From NCBI GenBank assembly GCA_949825045.1, contig OX463820.1, positions 13,590,501 to 13,654,500 of the forward strand: a stretch of DNA of 64,000 bases, given 5' to 3'. Below, piece by piece: positions 40,453-52,429 of the stretch. This stretch comes from Argyresthia goedartella. Its lineage: Eukaryota > Arthropoda > Insecta > Lepidoptera > Argyresthiidae. A program made the position numbers and the translations under genes. Numbering within the stretch: the first letter of the stretch is position 1; each line of letters begins with the position of its first letter. A model generated the notes under the pieces. That model did not search any database, was not told the DNA's origin, and worked only from the letters and a program-made list of their open reading frames with translations.

Positions 40453-43398
40453 ATGGCTAATCAAGACCTCCAAGTACTAATCGATTCAACTTTAGACATC
40501 CCATGTCAAGAACTAAACTCTGCTGATGAATGTAAAAACGCCCTAACGCCTAATTATAACCTAAAGCTTATAGCATTTAATGTGAGAAGCTTTAACAAAA
40601 ACTTTGCTGCCTTCCAAGTCTGTCTTCATAGGATGGGCGTTATATACGATGTTATTATCTTGACTGAATGTTGGCTTGATGACACAACCTCGATAGATGA
40701 CATTCCTGGCTACACCTGTCACCACACCCAACACAACATAAACCAAAATGGAGGAGTAGTAGCCTACGTCAAAACTACCTGGAATGCAAATGTTTCTGAG
40801 CAACACTTCGATGAAGCTTGCTCCCTTGCTATAGACATTCCAAACCAAGCGTTAATTATCGGAATATATCGATCGCCTTCCTTCTGCAGCCCTAGTAGCA
40901 TCGATCTATTTATACAAAACCTACATAATATCCTTAATAAATTTAAACACAGACCATCCATAATCTTAGCGGGAGATATAAATATAAATATCTTATACTC
41001 CAACAAAAACAAAATAGACCCCTCAGAATACCTCAGTCTCTTAGCCGAGCACGGATTAAGGACAGCTATAAGTGTCCCAACTCGATTAGACGCATGCCTA
41101 GACCATATTTTCGTAAAGACAAATTCACCTACCTTAGCCGGAGCTTGCGATAACGATATCACCGACCATAAAATTGTCATCTTAGGTATAGAAACCAAAA
41201 GAACTAAATTAAATTTAATCAGGACGAAAACCGTAATCAACTATGAGGGCGTTACAGAAGATTTAAAATCAACGAACTGGACCCCACTCTTAGAAAATTC
41301 TGATGCCAATTCCGCAGCGGAGCTCCTCACAGATATCCTAACAAGGACGGTAGAGAAACACACTGAGTGCAAACAAGTTAGCCGGACGAGGTACACCATC
41401 CAGCCATGGATTACACCTGGCCTAGTTAGATGTATCCGCCACCGAGACAAGCTACACTTAAAAGTGAGGCGTTTCCCTAATGACGTAATTCTGAAGCTTA
41501 CTTTTACTCGTTACAGAACTTTTTGCGATAATCTTTTGAAAAAACTCAAGCAAGACTATGAAACTCAGGAAATCGAAACCAACAAAAATAATCCAAAAGG
41601 GCTCTGGAAGTCTATAAAGAAAATTTGTAATTTAAATTCAAATAAAAACCACGCCCTAGAACTTGTCACAAACTGCAAAAAACCTGTGGATTCTTTAAAT
41701 GATTGCAATGAATACTTCTCTTCTGTCGGACAAAAACTTGCTGATCAAATCATGCAGCAGACAAATAATACCGAAGATACTCTTGCGCAGAAAACTACCC
41801 TGACAAATGTAGCTCCAAACTCTTTCTTCATGCAGCCAACTGATGCCCAAGAACTTGACGTTATAATTAAACAGCTAAAATCAGATAGTGCTCCCGGTCT
41901 TGATGGTATTAACAACCAACTAATAAAGCAAATCAGACATGAAATAATTCACCCACTAGTCCATACCTTTAATTTAAGCCTTAGTACCGGACACTTCCCC
42001 GAATGCTGGAAGATAGCGTCTGTCACTCCTATTCATAAAGCAGGCCCCAAAGACATCCCTGGCAATTTCAGACCCATCTCACTGCTTAGTAGTCTGTCAA
42101 AGATCTTGGAGAAAGTGGTCAACAAACGATTAGTCAGCTTCCTAGAATCATTTAATCTTCTTTCCGGCAGACAATTCGGTTTCAGGCAGCAAAAATCTAC
42201 GGAAGACGCGGTCAAACTACTGGTGAACCTAGTCGCCGACTATCTAGATAAAGGTCTTAACTGTATCGGCGTCTTCCTGGACCTTGCTAAGGCGTTCGAC
42301 ACCGTATCAATACCGATCTTGCTCAGAAAGATGGAGTTGATGGGGATACGAGGGACTCCCTTATTATGGTTTAAAAGTTATCTCTCTGAAAGAAAACAAC
42401 TCGTTAAAGTTAGCACATACAAAAGCGACACAATTCCAGTCCGCTTCGGTGTTCCACAAGGAAGTATTTTAGGACCGTCCCTTTTTATAATCTACATGAA
42501 TGATATCCATAAACTTAACTCAAACAGTGCTGAAATTCTATGTTATGCCGACGACACCGCAATACTTTACAGTGGAAAGACTTGGGAAAACACCTTCAAA
42601 GCTGCAGAAAATGGTCTAACTTCTATTTCAGAATGGCTTCAAAGTAACCTGCTAACGCTAAACAACGATAAAACAAAATATCTATGTTTCCAAAAAACCT
42701 CCGCATCTGAGCCTCCGTTGACACTTAAGCTAAAGGTCCACACTTGCAAAAATTCCCTTATAACTTGTACTTGCAACACAATCGAAAGAACTAACACTAT
42801 CAAATATTTAGGAATTACAGTTGACGAAAAGCTCAATTTCAAAAAGCATGTATTTGGGCTGTCTAAAAGGGTGAGAAAGACTATAGGAGTGATGAAGAAA
42901 CTTCGCAACGCAGCCAGTAGAGACATCCTTAATCACGTTTACACAGCGCTATGTCAGTCCCTACTGACATACTGCATCACCGTATGGGGGAGTGCAGCAA
43001 AGACTGTCCTAACTAGCGCAGAAAGAGCCCAACGATCCGTTTTAAAAGTAATGTTGAAAAAAACTTTCAGATACCCAACCAAAGAGCTGTACAAAGATGC
43101 CAAAGTCTTAACAGTCCGTCAACTTTTCATACTTAAAATCTCCCTAACGGCTCATAAAGCTACAATCAACTCCAGCTCCTACACCCACTTACTACAAAGA
43201 CGCGTTTACAGAATACCAATTCCCACTATAAATACATCTTTTGCAAGTAGATTCGACCCTTACGTAAGCTCTCACATTTACAATAACCTCGTCAAACTCT
43301 GTGATATTAAGACTAACTCATTCATGGAAGCCAAAAGAAAACTAACAATGTTCCTACTAACACTAGATTATAATAAAACAGAAATACTATTAGTTTAA
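40453..43398 (+). CDS. LINE ORF2: AP endonuclease and reverse transcriptase, uninterrupted
   Basis: 981 codons without stop or frameshift, starting MANQDLQVLI. Endonuclease (about residues 35-260): FNVRSFNKN, LTECWLDD, YRSPSF, LAGDININ, CLDHIFVK and the catalytic TDHKIV. Linker to residue 470. RT (about 470-760): SAPGLDGINNQLIKQI, TPIHKAGPKDIPGNFRPISL, motif A GVFLDLAKAFDTV, motif B GVPQGSILGPSLF, motif C LCYADDTAIL, then KYLGITVDEKLNF. C-terminal thumb region to 981. The length and order match complete CR1/Jockey-like ORF2s. All catalytic residues are present, so this copy could encode working enzyme. The 3' end after the stop is below. Confidence 0.92.
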   Translation: MANQDLQVLIDSTLDIPCQELNSADECKNALTPNYNLKLIAFNVRSFNKNFAAFQVCLHRMGVIYDVIILTECWLDDTTSIDDIPGYTCHHTQHNINQNGGVVAYVKTTWNANVSEQHFDEACSLAIDIPNQALIIGIYRSPSFCSPSSIDLFIQNLHNILNKFKHRPSIILAGDININILYSNKNKIDPSEYLSLLAEHGLRTAISVPTRLDACLDHIFVKTNSPTLAGACDNDITDHKIVILGIETKRTKLNLIRTKTVINYEGVTEDLKSTNWTPLLENSDANSAAELLTDILTRTVEKHTECKQVSRTRYTIQPWITPGLVRCIRHRDKLHLKVRRFPNDVILKLTFTRYRTFCDNLLKKLKQDYETQEIETNKNNPKGLWKSIKKICNLNSNKNHALELVTNCKKPVDSLNDCNEYFSSVGQKLADQIMQQTNNTEDTLAQKTTLTNVAPNSFFMQPTDAQELDVIIKQLKSDSAPGLDGINNQLIKQIRHEIIHPLVHTFNLSLSTGHFPECWKIASVTPIHKAGPKDIPGNFRPISLLSSLSKILEKVVNKRLVSFLESFNLLSGRQFGFRQQKSTEDAVKLLVNLVADYLDKGLNCIGVFLDLAKAFDTVSIPILLRKMELMGIRGTPLLWFKSYLSERKQLVKVSTYKSDTIPVRFGVPQGSILGPSLFIIYMNDIHKLNSNSAEILCYADDTAILYSGKTWENTFKAAENGLTSISEWLQSNLLTLNNDKTKYLCFQKTSASEPPLTLKLKVHTCKNSLITCTCNTIERTNTIKYLGITVDEKLNFKKHVFGLSKRVRKTIGVMKKLRNAASRDILNHVYTALCQSLLTYCITVWGSAAKTVLTSAERAQRSVLKVMLKKTFRYPTKELYKDAKVLTVRQLFILKISLTAHKATINSSSYTHLLQRRVYRIPIPTINTSFASRFDPYVSSHIYNNLVKLCDIKTNSFMEAKRKLTMFLLTLDYNKTEILLV

Positions 43399-43675
43399 TT
43401 TGAATATAAGTAATTATAATTAATGTTATAGATGTGGTAGAACTCAACTTCTGCTACTACTAACTAAATTATTTTATTCTATGTTATACTTAACTGTTGC
43501 TTCTTACAATTTAATTGGTTCCTCGCGATACAGGCATAGCCTAGTGCAAGGACCCCTGGTAATTTTGTAAATTTAAGTTCAGATTATGCACAGATTTTAT
43601 TTGTTTTAAGATATCTGCTCGTGTATTTTTTGTGCAATAAATACATTTTTTACTTTACTTTTTACTTTTACTGCT
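43399..43675 (+). repeat. 3' UTR and tail of the 40-kb LINE
   Basis: About 270 bp ending in AATAAATACA and a tandem tail of TTTTTAC/TTTAC units (43,643-43,672). The tail resembles in form the (TTTGAC)n tail at 37.98 kb. No target duplication could be fixed with confidence. Confidence 0.65.
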
Positions 43676-44165
43676 ACAAATTGTGTTTAATATTATACGT
43701 CGTGTTCCAAATGACCGGACTAATATATAAATATCTCGGATCAAGCTGTATTTGAGGCGATACATTAAAGAACAACATCTGCCGAAAAAACCGTTAGAGT
43801 GACATTGAACGTTAGTCAGTGCAGTGAAATTATTTATTAGACAATTCAAACACAGAAAATATAAACAGTGAATTTCGTATGACAATGAACTGCAGACATT
43901 GAAGAAGATAATATTCAACTCTTAACCTAAAAGTTGAAATAAAGGTGAATCATCATTCCGCTATATTGATCGAGACTTATATAACTACTAACGCCATCTA
44001 CCGGCAAGTAGCAACACTTTCTCACCAACTGTCAATAGCAGCCATCAAGCGCACCTAAAAGCTTTCGCTACTCACCACTAGAGGGCTACAAAAGAGCGTT
44101 AGTTAAGCCAATAAATCTAAATAGATTCAGTAGAGCCCGCACACTTTGTAGAGCTGTTAATTAGG

Positions 44166-44839
44166 ATGGATGAACTCAAGCAAATACTTGTAGAATTAAA
44201 AACTGATATGGCCGATCAAAAGAGGGACATAAAAGAGATGGAAGAAAATATCAAAAGAAGCATCAATAACAACATCAACGAGAAATTCAGAAACCTGGAG
44301 CAGAAAAATGAAGAGCTTGAGCAAAAACTAGAAGATCAAGGGAAGCAGATAGAGTTTTTAGACAGGCAAATAAGAAAAAAAAAATTGTTTTATTTGGCAT
44401 AGAAGAAAAGGACAAGTCCTACACTGATTTGGAGAGAATGCTATTGAACATCATAAGCAATAAAATAAACGTCTCATGTGAAAAGACCGAGATAGATACA
44501 GTAATAAGAATGGGCAAGAGGAGTGAAAAAGTAAGGCCAGTTATTGTAACCGTTATGACGACGGGAATGAAAATAAAAATTATGAAGAACAAGAAAAATC
44601 TAGAAAACTCGTCTTACTACATAAAAGAGGACTACTCGCCTAAGGTCCTAGAAATACGAAAAAACCTTCGAATGGAGTTAGAAAAAGAAATCGCATCGGG
44701 AAAAAAAGCAGTGTTTCGATATGATAAAATCGTGTATCTCGAGAAAGACGGCTCAAGTAAAACACAGCGAAATACAAAGAAGAGAGACCTATCTCTAACA
44801 CCAGAACTACCACACTCGTCTAGACCAACCGAGATCTAA
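44166..44839 (+). pseudogene. RTE-type LINE ORF1, coiled coil and RNA-binding-like domain
   Basis: The first frame 44,166-44,402 is a long coiled coil (MDELKQILVELKTDMADQKR, LEQKNEELEQKLEDQGKQIE). An A-run at 44,377-44,386 shifts the frame by one. The second part (to 44,839) has VLFGIEEKDKSYTDLERML, TVIRMGKRSEKVRPVIVTV, YYIKEDYSPKVLEIRKNL, resembling the central and C-terminal parts of LINE ORF1 proteins. It ends in a Lys/Arg/Thr-rich tail. The single frame change in an A-homopolymer could be real or a sequencing slip. Confidence 0.72.
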
Positions 44840-45062
44840 AAAATATTCACCCAAACAGCTAAAAAGACCCGACCAATACAGTCATTTATGAAACAACAAC
44901 AGAATAAAGAAAACACTTCAACCTTGGATCAATCCACACACATCGCATAGCATTCATTATCGGCCCCTCCAACAGATCCGCAACCAAGAAATTCAACGCT
45001 TACATATAGCCCCAATACGGCTGGTCCCCGCGGGGCGTTAAGACCACCACCCTCCATACATA

Positions 45063-47880
45063 ACAATAATGGAAAGCAAGAAACAGAAAAAATACTCAAA
45101 ATATGCACTTTCAACCTAAGATCGCTGAAATCAGATACTCAACTGGGATATAGTCGGGATTTCTGAAGTAAAAATCAAAGGAGATGGAATATTCGAAAAA
45201 AACGACTATGTGATCATGTATAAAGGAATAAAGGACGGAAGGAATGGAATTGGCTTCATAGTAAAACCATACTTGAAAAAATACATAACAGACTTCCAGA
45301 CCTACTCAGATAGAGTTGCTAGACTTGACATAACATTCAATAATACCCAAGTAAATTTAATTCAGGCCTGCGCACCGACAGGAAAAGCAACACAATAAGA
45401 TATAGATACCTTTTACCAAGACTTAGAACTATCGCTAAAGAATACATGTACAGATCTTATTTTCATGGGAGACTTCAACGCCAAAATAGGATGGCCCACC
45501 AAAGAAGAGAGTGACATATGCGGGCCGTTTGGATACGGAGAACGAAATGGAAGAGGAGAGTTATTTATTGATTTCTGTTTCCTAAACAAACTACACATCA
45601 CGAATACCCTGTTTAAGAAGAATCAAAAACAGAAATGGACATGGCAGTCCCCCGATGGCAAAACGAAAAACGAGATCGATTTCATTCTCGCTAAACAACG
45701 AAAAAAGGTTCAAAACAATGAAGTAATCTCAACAAAATTTCCGTCAGATCACAGAATGGTCAGAATAACCTACAACCTAAATTTCACTATTAAAAGACCT
45801 AGGACTAACTACAGACTAAGGAATAAAAACCTCACACCAATTGAACAAGACTCATTAAAAAACATGATGACAATTGAAAATGAAACAAATAAATTAACTT
45901 CAGATATGGTTGAAGAAAACAATACAATAATAATAGATGAAATTAAACAACGTGTAAGGAAATTACCGATCACCAACGCATCAAAATTAAATGTTATATC
46001 GAAAGAAACAGAGTCCCTAATTGAAGAACGAAATGCTTTAAAATCCATCACGGATAGAACGTGCGACGAGCGGAAACGATTGAAAAACTTCAAAAGAAAA
46101 TACGAAGAAAAATTTCTGACAAAAATAAAAAAATACTACTCGAAACAATACAAAGGGAGATAGAAACACGAAACTCTACAAAACGCAGTTATGCCCAATT
46201 AAACAGAAAAAACGAATGGATAAGAAGTTTGTTATCTGCTAAAGGGACTGAAAAAACAAATAGACGTGATATCCTTCAAATCGCCACAGACTTCTACAGA
46301 AATCTATACTCCAACCAAGATAGAGATGAAGCATCGCAAACTATCAGGACAGAACTCCCCGAGGAAGTTCCAGCAGTACTAAACTTTGAAGTAGAGCGCG
46401 CAATATCAAAACTCAAGAAAGAGAAAAGCCCAGGAGAGGACGGAATCACTAACGATACCATAATAGCGATGATAGAGCCACTTACACCACGATTAACAAA
46501 AATCTTTAATTATATTCTGGTACAGGAGACAATACCTCAAGATTGGAACTACGCTCTTATATATCTGATATACAAGAAGGGGGACTCTAAATTAATTGAC
46601 AATTACAGACCTATAAGCTTACTTCCCTCTATCTGTAAGCTGTTCTCGAGCGTTATATTAAACATAATTACAAATGGCTTGGACGAACAGCAACCGCGAG
46701 AGCAGGCTGGATTCAGAAAGGGATACTCCACAAATGACCACATATTCACTCTGACTCAAATTATAGAGAAATACAAAGAATATAATAAGACTTTATACCT
46801 GGTTTTTGTAAACTACACTTAGGCGTTCGACTCTGTGTCGTATCTGTGCCTCTGGGAGAGTCTAGTAGAACAAGGAGTCCAACGAAAATACATAAGACTA
46901 CTAAAAACAATATATAGAAGCGCATCAGCAAAAATTAAACTAGACTCAACTGGTAGGCCATTCGAAATAAAACGGGGTGTAAAGCAAAGTGACCTGATTT
47001 CACCAAAACTGTTTACTGCTCTACTGGAAAGCATCTTTAGAAAGCTAAACTGGCATGAATTCGGCATAAATATCAACGGTGAAAAACTCACTCATTTAAG
47101 ATTCGCAGACGATATCGTAATCCTGACCGAAAAACACGAACCTCTACAAATCATGTTGACCTCACTCGATCTAGAAAGCCGCAATATTGGACTCTACATG
47201 AACCCTTCTAAAACAAAGGCGATGACAAATGGAGAAAAGAGACACATCCGACTAGGAAATGGGGACATAGAATACGTCAGTGACTACATATACCTCGGCC
47301 AACTAATATCCTTCGAAGATGCAATTTGCAAAGAAGTAGACAGAAGAATAGCACTGGCCTGGAAGAAATACTGGTCCCATAAAGACGTCTTCAAAAGCAG
47401 CATACCAGTACACCTGAAAAAGAAGATCATGGATAACACAGTACTACCAGGTCTGCTATACGGTTGCCAAAGCTGGCCCCTGACTAAAGATGTCGTTTGC
47501 AGTTGCAGGTTTTTCAACGCTCCACCGAGAGATCAATGCTGGGCATAAAACTAAAAGATAGAGTGAGATGCTCTGAGATACGAGGAAAAACAAAGGTGAC
47601 AGATGCTGTAAAAATGGCGTGCAGGCTCAAATGGAAGTGGGCTGGCCACATAGTCAGAACAACAGACGGACGCTGGAGCGAGCGTGTCCTCCACTGGCAC
47701 CCAAGAGACGGGCAGAGGGCAAGAGGCAGACCCTGGCGACGCTGGTGCGACGACATAGTGCAGGTGGCAGGTCACACTTGGAGGAGGCAAGCCAAAAATA
47801 GACAGATATGGCATAGTATGGAGGAGGCCTATACCCAAATATGGGTGCCCAATTTAACTAGGACAAGATTTATAAATTAA
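45063..47880 (+). pseudogene. RTE-type LINE ORF2: endonuclease and RT, several breaks
   Basis: Order: KICTFNLRSL (45,100); a frame break; DIVGISEVKI, RNGIGFIVKP, LIFMGDFNAKIG, KNEIDFILA, FPSDHRMVRI (endonuclease, to about 45,770); linker; RT from 46,380 (RAISKLKKEKSPGEDGITND, YLIYKKGDSKLIDNYRPISL), motif A reading VFVNYT-stop-AFDSV at 46,804-46,834, motif B RGVKQSDLISPKLF, motif C LRFADDIVIL at 47,100; the C-terminal region (CRLKWKWAGHIVRTTDGRWS, RGRPWRRWCDDIV) ends at 47,880. Breaks: near 45,145, TAA 45,396, a frameshift near 46,140, the motif A stop (TAG 46,819), a frameshift near 47,500. The motif A catalytic Asp is Asn here. It is non-functional. Confidence 0.85.
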
Positions 47881-48105
47881 ATATAAATAATATTGAATTA
47901 AATGTACTGAATAATTATTTCCTTCATTAATAATAAATAAAATATATAAAATGAAATTTATTAATAAATATATGTTAACAAAATGATTATTTTAGCATGA
48001 AATATTTAAGAAAGAATAAGAATGTAATAATTATGTTGTAAATTTATGTGTTTGTGCCTGTACAAATTGGGAATAAATGCCTTTTTTATTTTATTTATTT
48101 TTAGT

Positions 48106-49281
48106 TTATTTATAGAAGCAATTAAAACATATAATTCGCGTATTCATGGAATTAAGGATCTGCAATAGTGAGAGGATACCAGCCAGCACAGCTAATGATC
48201 ACAGACATTGATCTGTGATCGCTCATTTTAAGCCAGCACCTACTTACCTACAATAATTAGATATATATTTCTACCGATAATCAACAGTTACATACGTATA
48301 TCTACATTACCTATCTACCGATAATAAACAGTTACATACGTATCTACATTACATGTTCCTTGATATGTTAAATTATTCTTATCATTTTGACAGGTGATAT
48401 TACATCCTTTCATGATGATATTACTTACATCAACTGAAACATGATATTACTTTTACAATTTCACAGCGTTACGGACACAGTTATTTATATCGAAACCTAT
48501 CTTGTTTTTAGAATATTTTTGGATTACTGACAGATTAGGATTTGCAGCAATTGGACGTGCTGTTAAATCTTGTTACTTGCCATGGAGATTTGGCATCAGT
48601 GACTGAATAATAAAAAAACAGATTTGACAGATGCCGCCAAAGCAACATGGCCGCCACAGCCTGTCAACAACGACCCTTCCCTATTGGAAAACACGTAAGA
48701 AAAGTAATTTTCGCGGAAGCTTTAATTTTATCGTCAGCAGCGCATTTGGTTTAATGGCAGATCCGCCATCAGTAGTACTCCCCCTACTACTGGTATCGAA
48801 GCCCAGTTCATAAATATATTTTTTAGTTTTGTTTTATTATTTTTCTCCTTAACTTTTCTTGTACGATGGTACAGAACCCTTCGTGTGCGGGTTCGACCCA
48901 CACTTGACCGATTGATTACAATTCTACATTGTAATAATAACCTAATAATAAGGCTCTTTTTACTTCAACTTTTTACTTTAATAAGCTCTTTCTGACTTCA
49001 AAAAAGGAGGGGATTCCCAATTCGGTTGTATTTTATTTTTATTTTTTATAATGTTTGTTACCTCAAACTGGCATGAACCAATTTCAAAGATCATTTTTTT
49101 ATTTGTAAGGGTGACCTTCTAGTTTGGTCCCATTTTTTGAAAATTAGAAATCAGTCCAGTAGCAAACTACTGGACCGATCTTTTTGCTTTAGAAACCAAA
49201 GTTTCTAAATCAAAAAGATTGAAATTATGTTGTCATCCAGGTAAACGATATTGCATATCGTTGCTTTACTGTCTTTAAGTA
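48106..49281. other. AT-rich spacer, small repeats only
   Basis: No gene. A direct repeat around ACCTATCTACCGATAATMAACAGTTACATACG occurs in two adjacent versions (48,269-48,300 and 48,307-48,341). GTTGTTTTA/TTTT runs and a 60-codon frame at 48,631 are not convincing. Confidence 0.4.
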
Positions 49282-49310
49282 CAGATGTAGTAAATAATCC
49301 TTTCCTATCG
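49282..49310. repeat. Left terminal inverted repeat of DD82E transposon
   Basis: Starts CAGATGTAGTAAATAATCCT just inside a TA and is the inverted match of 51,516-51,544. Confidence 0.87.
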
Positions 49311-49799
49311 GCAAAACTCGGAACAACGATAACACCCGAATGGTGCCGATGTGTCTATGAATTACTGTATTATTAAATTACGTGTAGGTATCAAATAAAT
49401 CGCATACTTTATTTATCAATGTCAAATGTCAAATTGCCCGTTTGACGTATATTACACTGAGATGTTAAAACCACCACGATTCTATCATATAAAGAATTCG
49501 TTAGGTAAACAAAAATATAACTAGTTACTGAGGACGTTTTATTTCAATAAAACGCACTGATAAAAACCAAATTCCGGTTGGGATGATCTAATGATTCTAT
49601 AAGGATTGGAACCCCAAAAGTCTAACTATAAGTCAAAACTACAGTAGGATTTTGCAGAACTTTTTATAACAATAAATTTTTGTAATTAATTAAAAATACT
49701 ATGACATAACAAAAAAGACACCTCAACATAAAACAAAACAAACAAGCAGAGAAATTAATATAAATAAATATGATTTTCTAATTGGATGAACGACTTCGA

Positions 49800-51223
49800 T
49801 TATGACAGCGGGATAAGAGGAGGAGGAGCGGGGTGGACAGTGTGATGCGAAACAATACTTCCAACTTCCATATCACAGTCAGAATCAGAACTATTTTCTG
49901 GTGTATCATCGTCAGAGTTTTCATGAACGGTGATTACAAAACTAGCCATATAATTTTCCAACTCAGGTTCGTGTTTTCGGTACTCGTTTTCGCATTTGAT
50001 GGCGTGGTCACATACTTTGGCCCAAACATCGGAACCAATCATATTAACCTTTTCCTGTACCAATTGTTTCAAAGTAGTCATATTCATACTGATGTTTCTT
50101 TTGGATACGTATCCCTTTATTTGAGACCATATTTTTTCAATCGGATTGAAATCAGGATGATATGGTGGCAATCTTAGTACGCTGTGTCCATATTCGTTCA
50201 TAAGTTTATCTATAGAGTATTCTACAAAGTCTTGTTTGTACTTGCAAATAATTTCATATATTTCAAGTTTTGTTGATGACGGATCAATCGGAACGTTATG
50301 TTTGGATAGCCAATCAATCATGTCTTGCTTCCTGGTATTTGAATTAGGAGGTTTTTCTACGTAGTTATTATGATATGCAGCATTATCTACTACTAGTTCC
50401 GAATGTGGAGCTAAGTTTGGAATGAGTTGATTACGAAGCCATTTTTCATAGTTTTCATTGTTCATCGCGTTGTGATAGTCACCTGTTTTATCAGTAGACT
50501 GATACATTAACAATGCCCCAGGTATAAACCCCTTTCTACTACCAGCGTGCACTATTATAAGACGTTGTCCTTTAGAAATTAACTGTTTCACTCCGTTTTC
50601 TGACGAGTCAGCCCAGCTTTTACCTGCTAAATGTGAGGTATAGATGTATGTTTCATCCATATAAACAATCTCTCTCCCTTGCAATCTGTACTTTTTTATC
50701 GCGGCTAAAAACTTTACTCTTTTTAAACGAACATCATCTTTCTCGATAAGTAATTTTCTGTTGTTTTCAACTTTTTTATACCGAAATCCCATTTTTCTAA
50801 GAATTTTTCTTAGCGTTAAGTCACATCCCTTAAAATTTAGGCTTCGGATAACTTGGACTTCAGGGCTTTAATTGTAGGTACTTGTTTGTATATCAAATGG
50901 AAATTATACACTAATCGGCGTATAACGTTGTAGTCAAAATCGTCAAGACCTAGACAAAATAATTTATTTGGTCTACCCAACTTTGCCGACTTCGGACTAT
51001 TGGAGGTGGATTGATTTATGTATTATTTTTGCAATATTTTATTTACTGTTCGTTGAGAAATTCCACTGGCCTCCGAAACTCGTTTTTCGACTTTACAAAA
51101 GTAAGCAGTATAGTTGGTATGTTTGAATTTATCATTTTCAGTTAAGAAATATAAATAAATATGGAAAATAACTTCGCAGGCTTGCCGATCTAAACGTTTC
51201 CCTTTTCTTAGTGCTTTCGGCAT
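49800..51223 (-). pseudogene. DD82E-type transposase, one stop and one frameshift
   Basis: The N-terminal frame 51,223-51,023 starts MPKALRKGKRLDRQACEVIF and holds helix-turn-helix-like sequence (VSEASGISQRTVNKILQK). A TAA follows at 51,020-51,022; the frame then stays open (LGRPNKLFCLGLDDFDYNVI, RRLVYNFHLIYKQVPTIKAL) until a one-base shift near 50,849. The catalytic frame to 49,800 continues with GCDLTLRKILRKMGFRYKKV. First Asp in IVYMDETYIYTSH, second in LVVDNAAYHNN, Glu in DFNPIEKIWSQIKGYV, with 82 residues between the second Asp and the Glu by my count. Canonical mariner spacing is about 34, so this is a long-spacer family such as the one called DD82E/Sailor. Cut-and-paste DNA transposition. 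C-terminal acidic tail (SDDDTPENSSDSDCD). Confidence 0.88.
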
Positions 51224-51515
51224 GTCTATTATAAATTGTTAATGTGGATCGAATAAAATCAATGTTTATTATTTACAAAAATGACAGACAAGAGTGAAAT
51301 GTAAAGTAAAAAAATATATATAGGTGGCCTGCATTAATACACGAGTCCATGAAGTTTATCACAAAATCTAACATAAATATCAACAAAATATTTCTGTGGT
51401 ATTAACTACTCTATATAGATACTTCCTCTTGCAATGCGACCGTTCCCTACGTTGTCTCGATGGGTACTGAGTGCGGTGAAGTAGTAAGACAAAAACGACC
51501 ATTTCCGAGAAAATA

Positions 51516-51544
51516 CGAAAGGAAAGGATTATTCACTACATCTG
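51516..51544. repeat. Right terminal inverted repeat of DD82E transposon
   Basis: Complement of the left end; TA follows at 51,545-51,546. Confidence 0.87.
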
Positions 51545-51546
51545 TA

Positions 51547-52429
51547 CAGTATATTCGTTTATGACGTATAATACTTACGAAGTTGACTGTCAGACAGACT
51601 GACAGAGATTTCGTAGCCTTGTTTTCCTGAATTTTGACGACATTCGCTCCCCGACCGGGGAGAATAGGGGCTTAAACTTGAAGTCGGTTTGTTAATGTTT
51701 TTAACTTGGTGAATTGAGCTTTTTAAAATCGCGTAAAATATATACAAAAAAAAGGCGAACCTTCTCCTTTTTATATGTTTGTTACGCGATTTTTTCGTAA
51801 ATTATAAATCGATTTTGATGATTCTTGTGTTGATTAGAAGGTCATACTTCAGAGGTGGTCCCATATATATCAAAAAAGATTTAGCGCTTTTTGAAATAAA
51901 AACAACAGAAACAAAACATAATATGGGATATATGAGGTTTAGGTTTGTGGTTCCCTTCAGCAAATATTATGATGAGGACTTTTCATATATATAGAGCACA
52001 TTCGAATCTCGATCGGGGAGGAAGAAATAGGGCATGAACTTAAAGTTGTTTTTTTTTAAGTTTTTAACTTGATTTTTAAGTCATTTAAAACTTCGTTTCT
52101 TTAGGTCACTCTCTGTCCGAATACTAAAGTTACGTCGTGATAGCCCACATCACCACTATATGTGTACGAGAATGATGTACAACCTGGAGCCGAGCGAAGC
52201 GGAACGGAGCGAGGCGACCCCATTGAGCAATGACACACTGAAGAAAAAATATGTACTGGCAAATTACTTCACCATCATGTAACATACAACAACATAAAAA
52301 TAATGAAGAAAAAAAGTATTATGAATTTGACCCGATAAGAGAAGATCATGCATGAAGCATTCGGGCCCTATAGCTAATTATTTATTGCAACCGAGCAATT
52401 CACACGTTCATTCAACCTCTAATGCGATG
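51547..52429. other. Spacer without recognisable gene
   Basis: AT-rich with short open frames. Two stretches resemble each other loosely: GAATTTTGACGACATTCGCTCCCCGACCGGGG (51,631) and CACATTCGAATCTCGATCGGGG (51,998). A GAGCGAAGCGGAACGGAGCG block at 52,193 is a short GC-rich repeat. Nothing assignable. Confidence 0.35.

Larger units (their letters stand above)
43690..48105 (+). mobile_element. RTE-type LINE, near full length, degraded
   Basis: A 5' UTR (43,690-44,165) with ACGCCATCTACCGG and CACCACTAGAGGGC blocks, ORF1 (44,166-44,839), ORF2 (about 45,063-47,880) and a short AT-rich 3' UTR with AATAAA near 48,072. It belongs to the RTE group of non-LTR retrotransposons, which have endonuclease and RT but no RNase H. 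Individual defects are listed under the ORFs. Confidence 0.8.
49282..51544 (-). mobile_element. IS630-Tc1-mariner transposon with TA flanks and DD82E transposase
   Basis: 2,263 bp. The ends match as inverted repeats: CAGATGTAGTAAATAATCCT at 49,282 and the complement of ATTCACTACATCTG at 51,544, continuing to about 29 bp with one or two mismatches. Both ends are flanked by TA (49,280-49,281 and 51,545-51,546), the duplication made by this superfamily. It encodes a minus-strand transposase (below). It is the only member in the window with both ends preserved. Confidence 0.9.

Noticed and set aside
51020..51022. Intron explaining the transposase stop
   Set aside because: The frame continues open directly after the TAA with protein-like sequence, so a point mutation is simpler.
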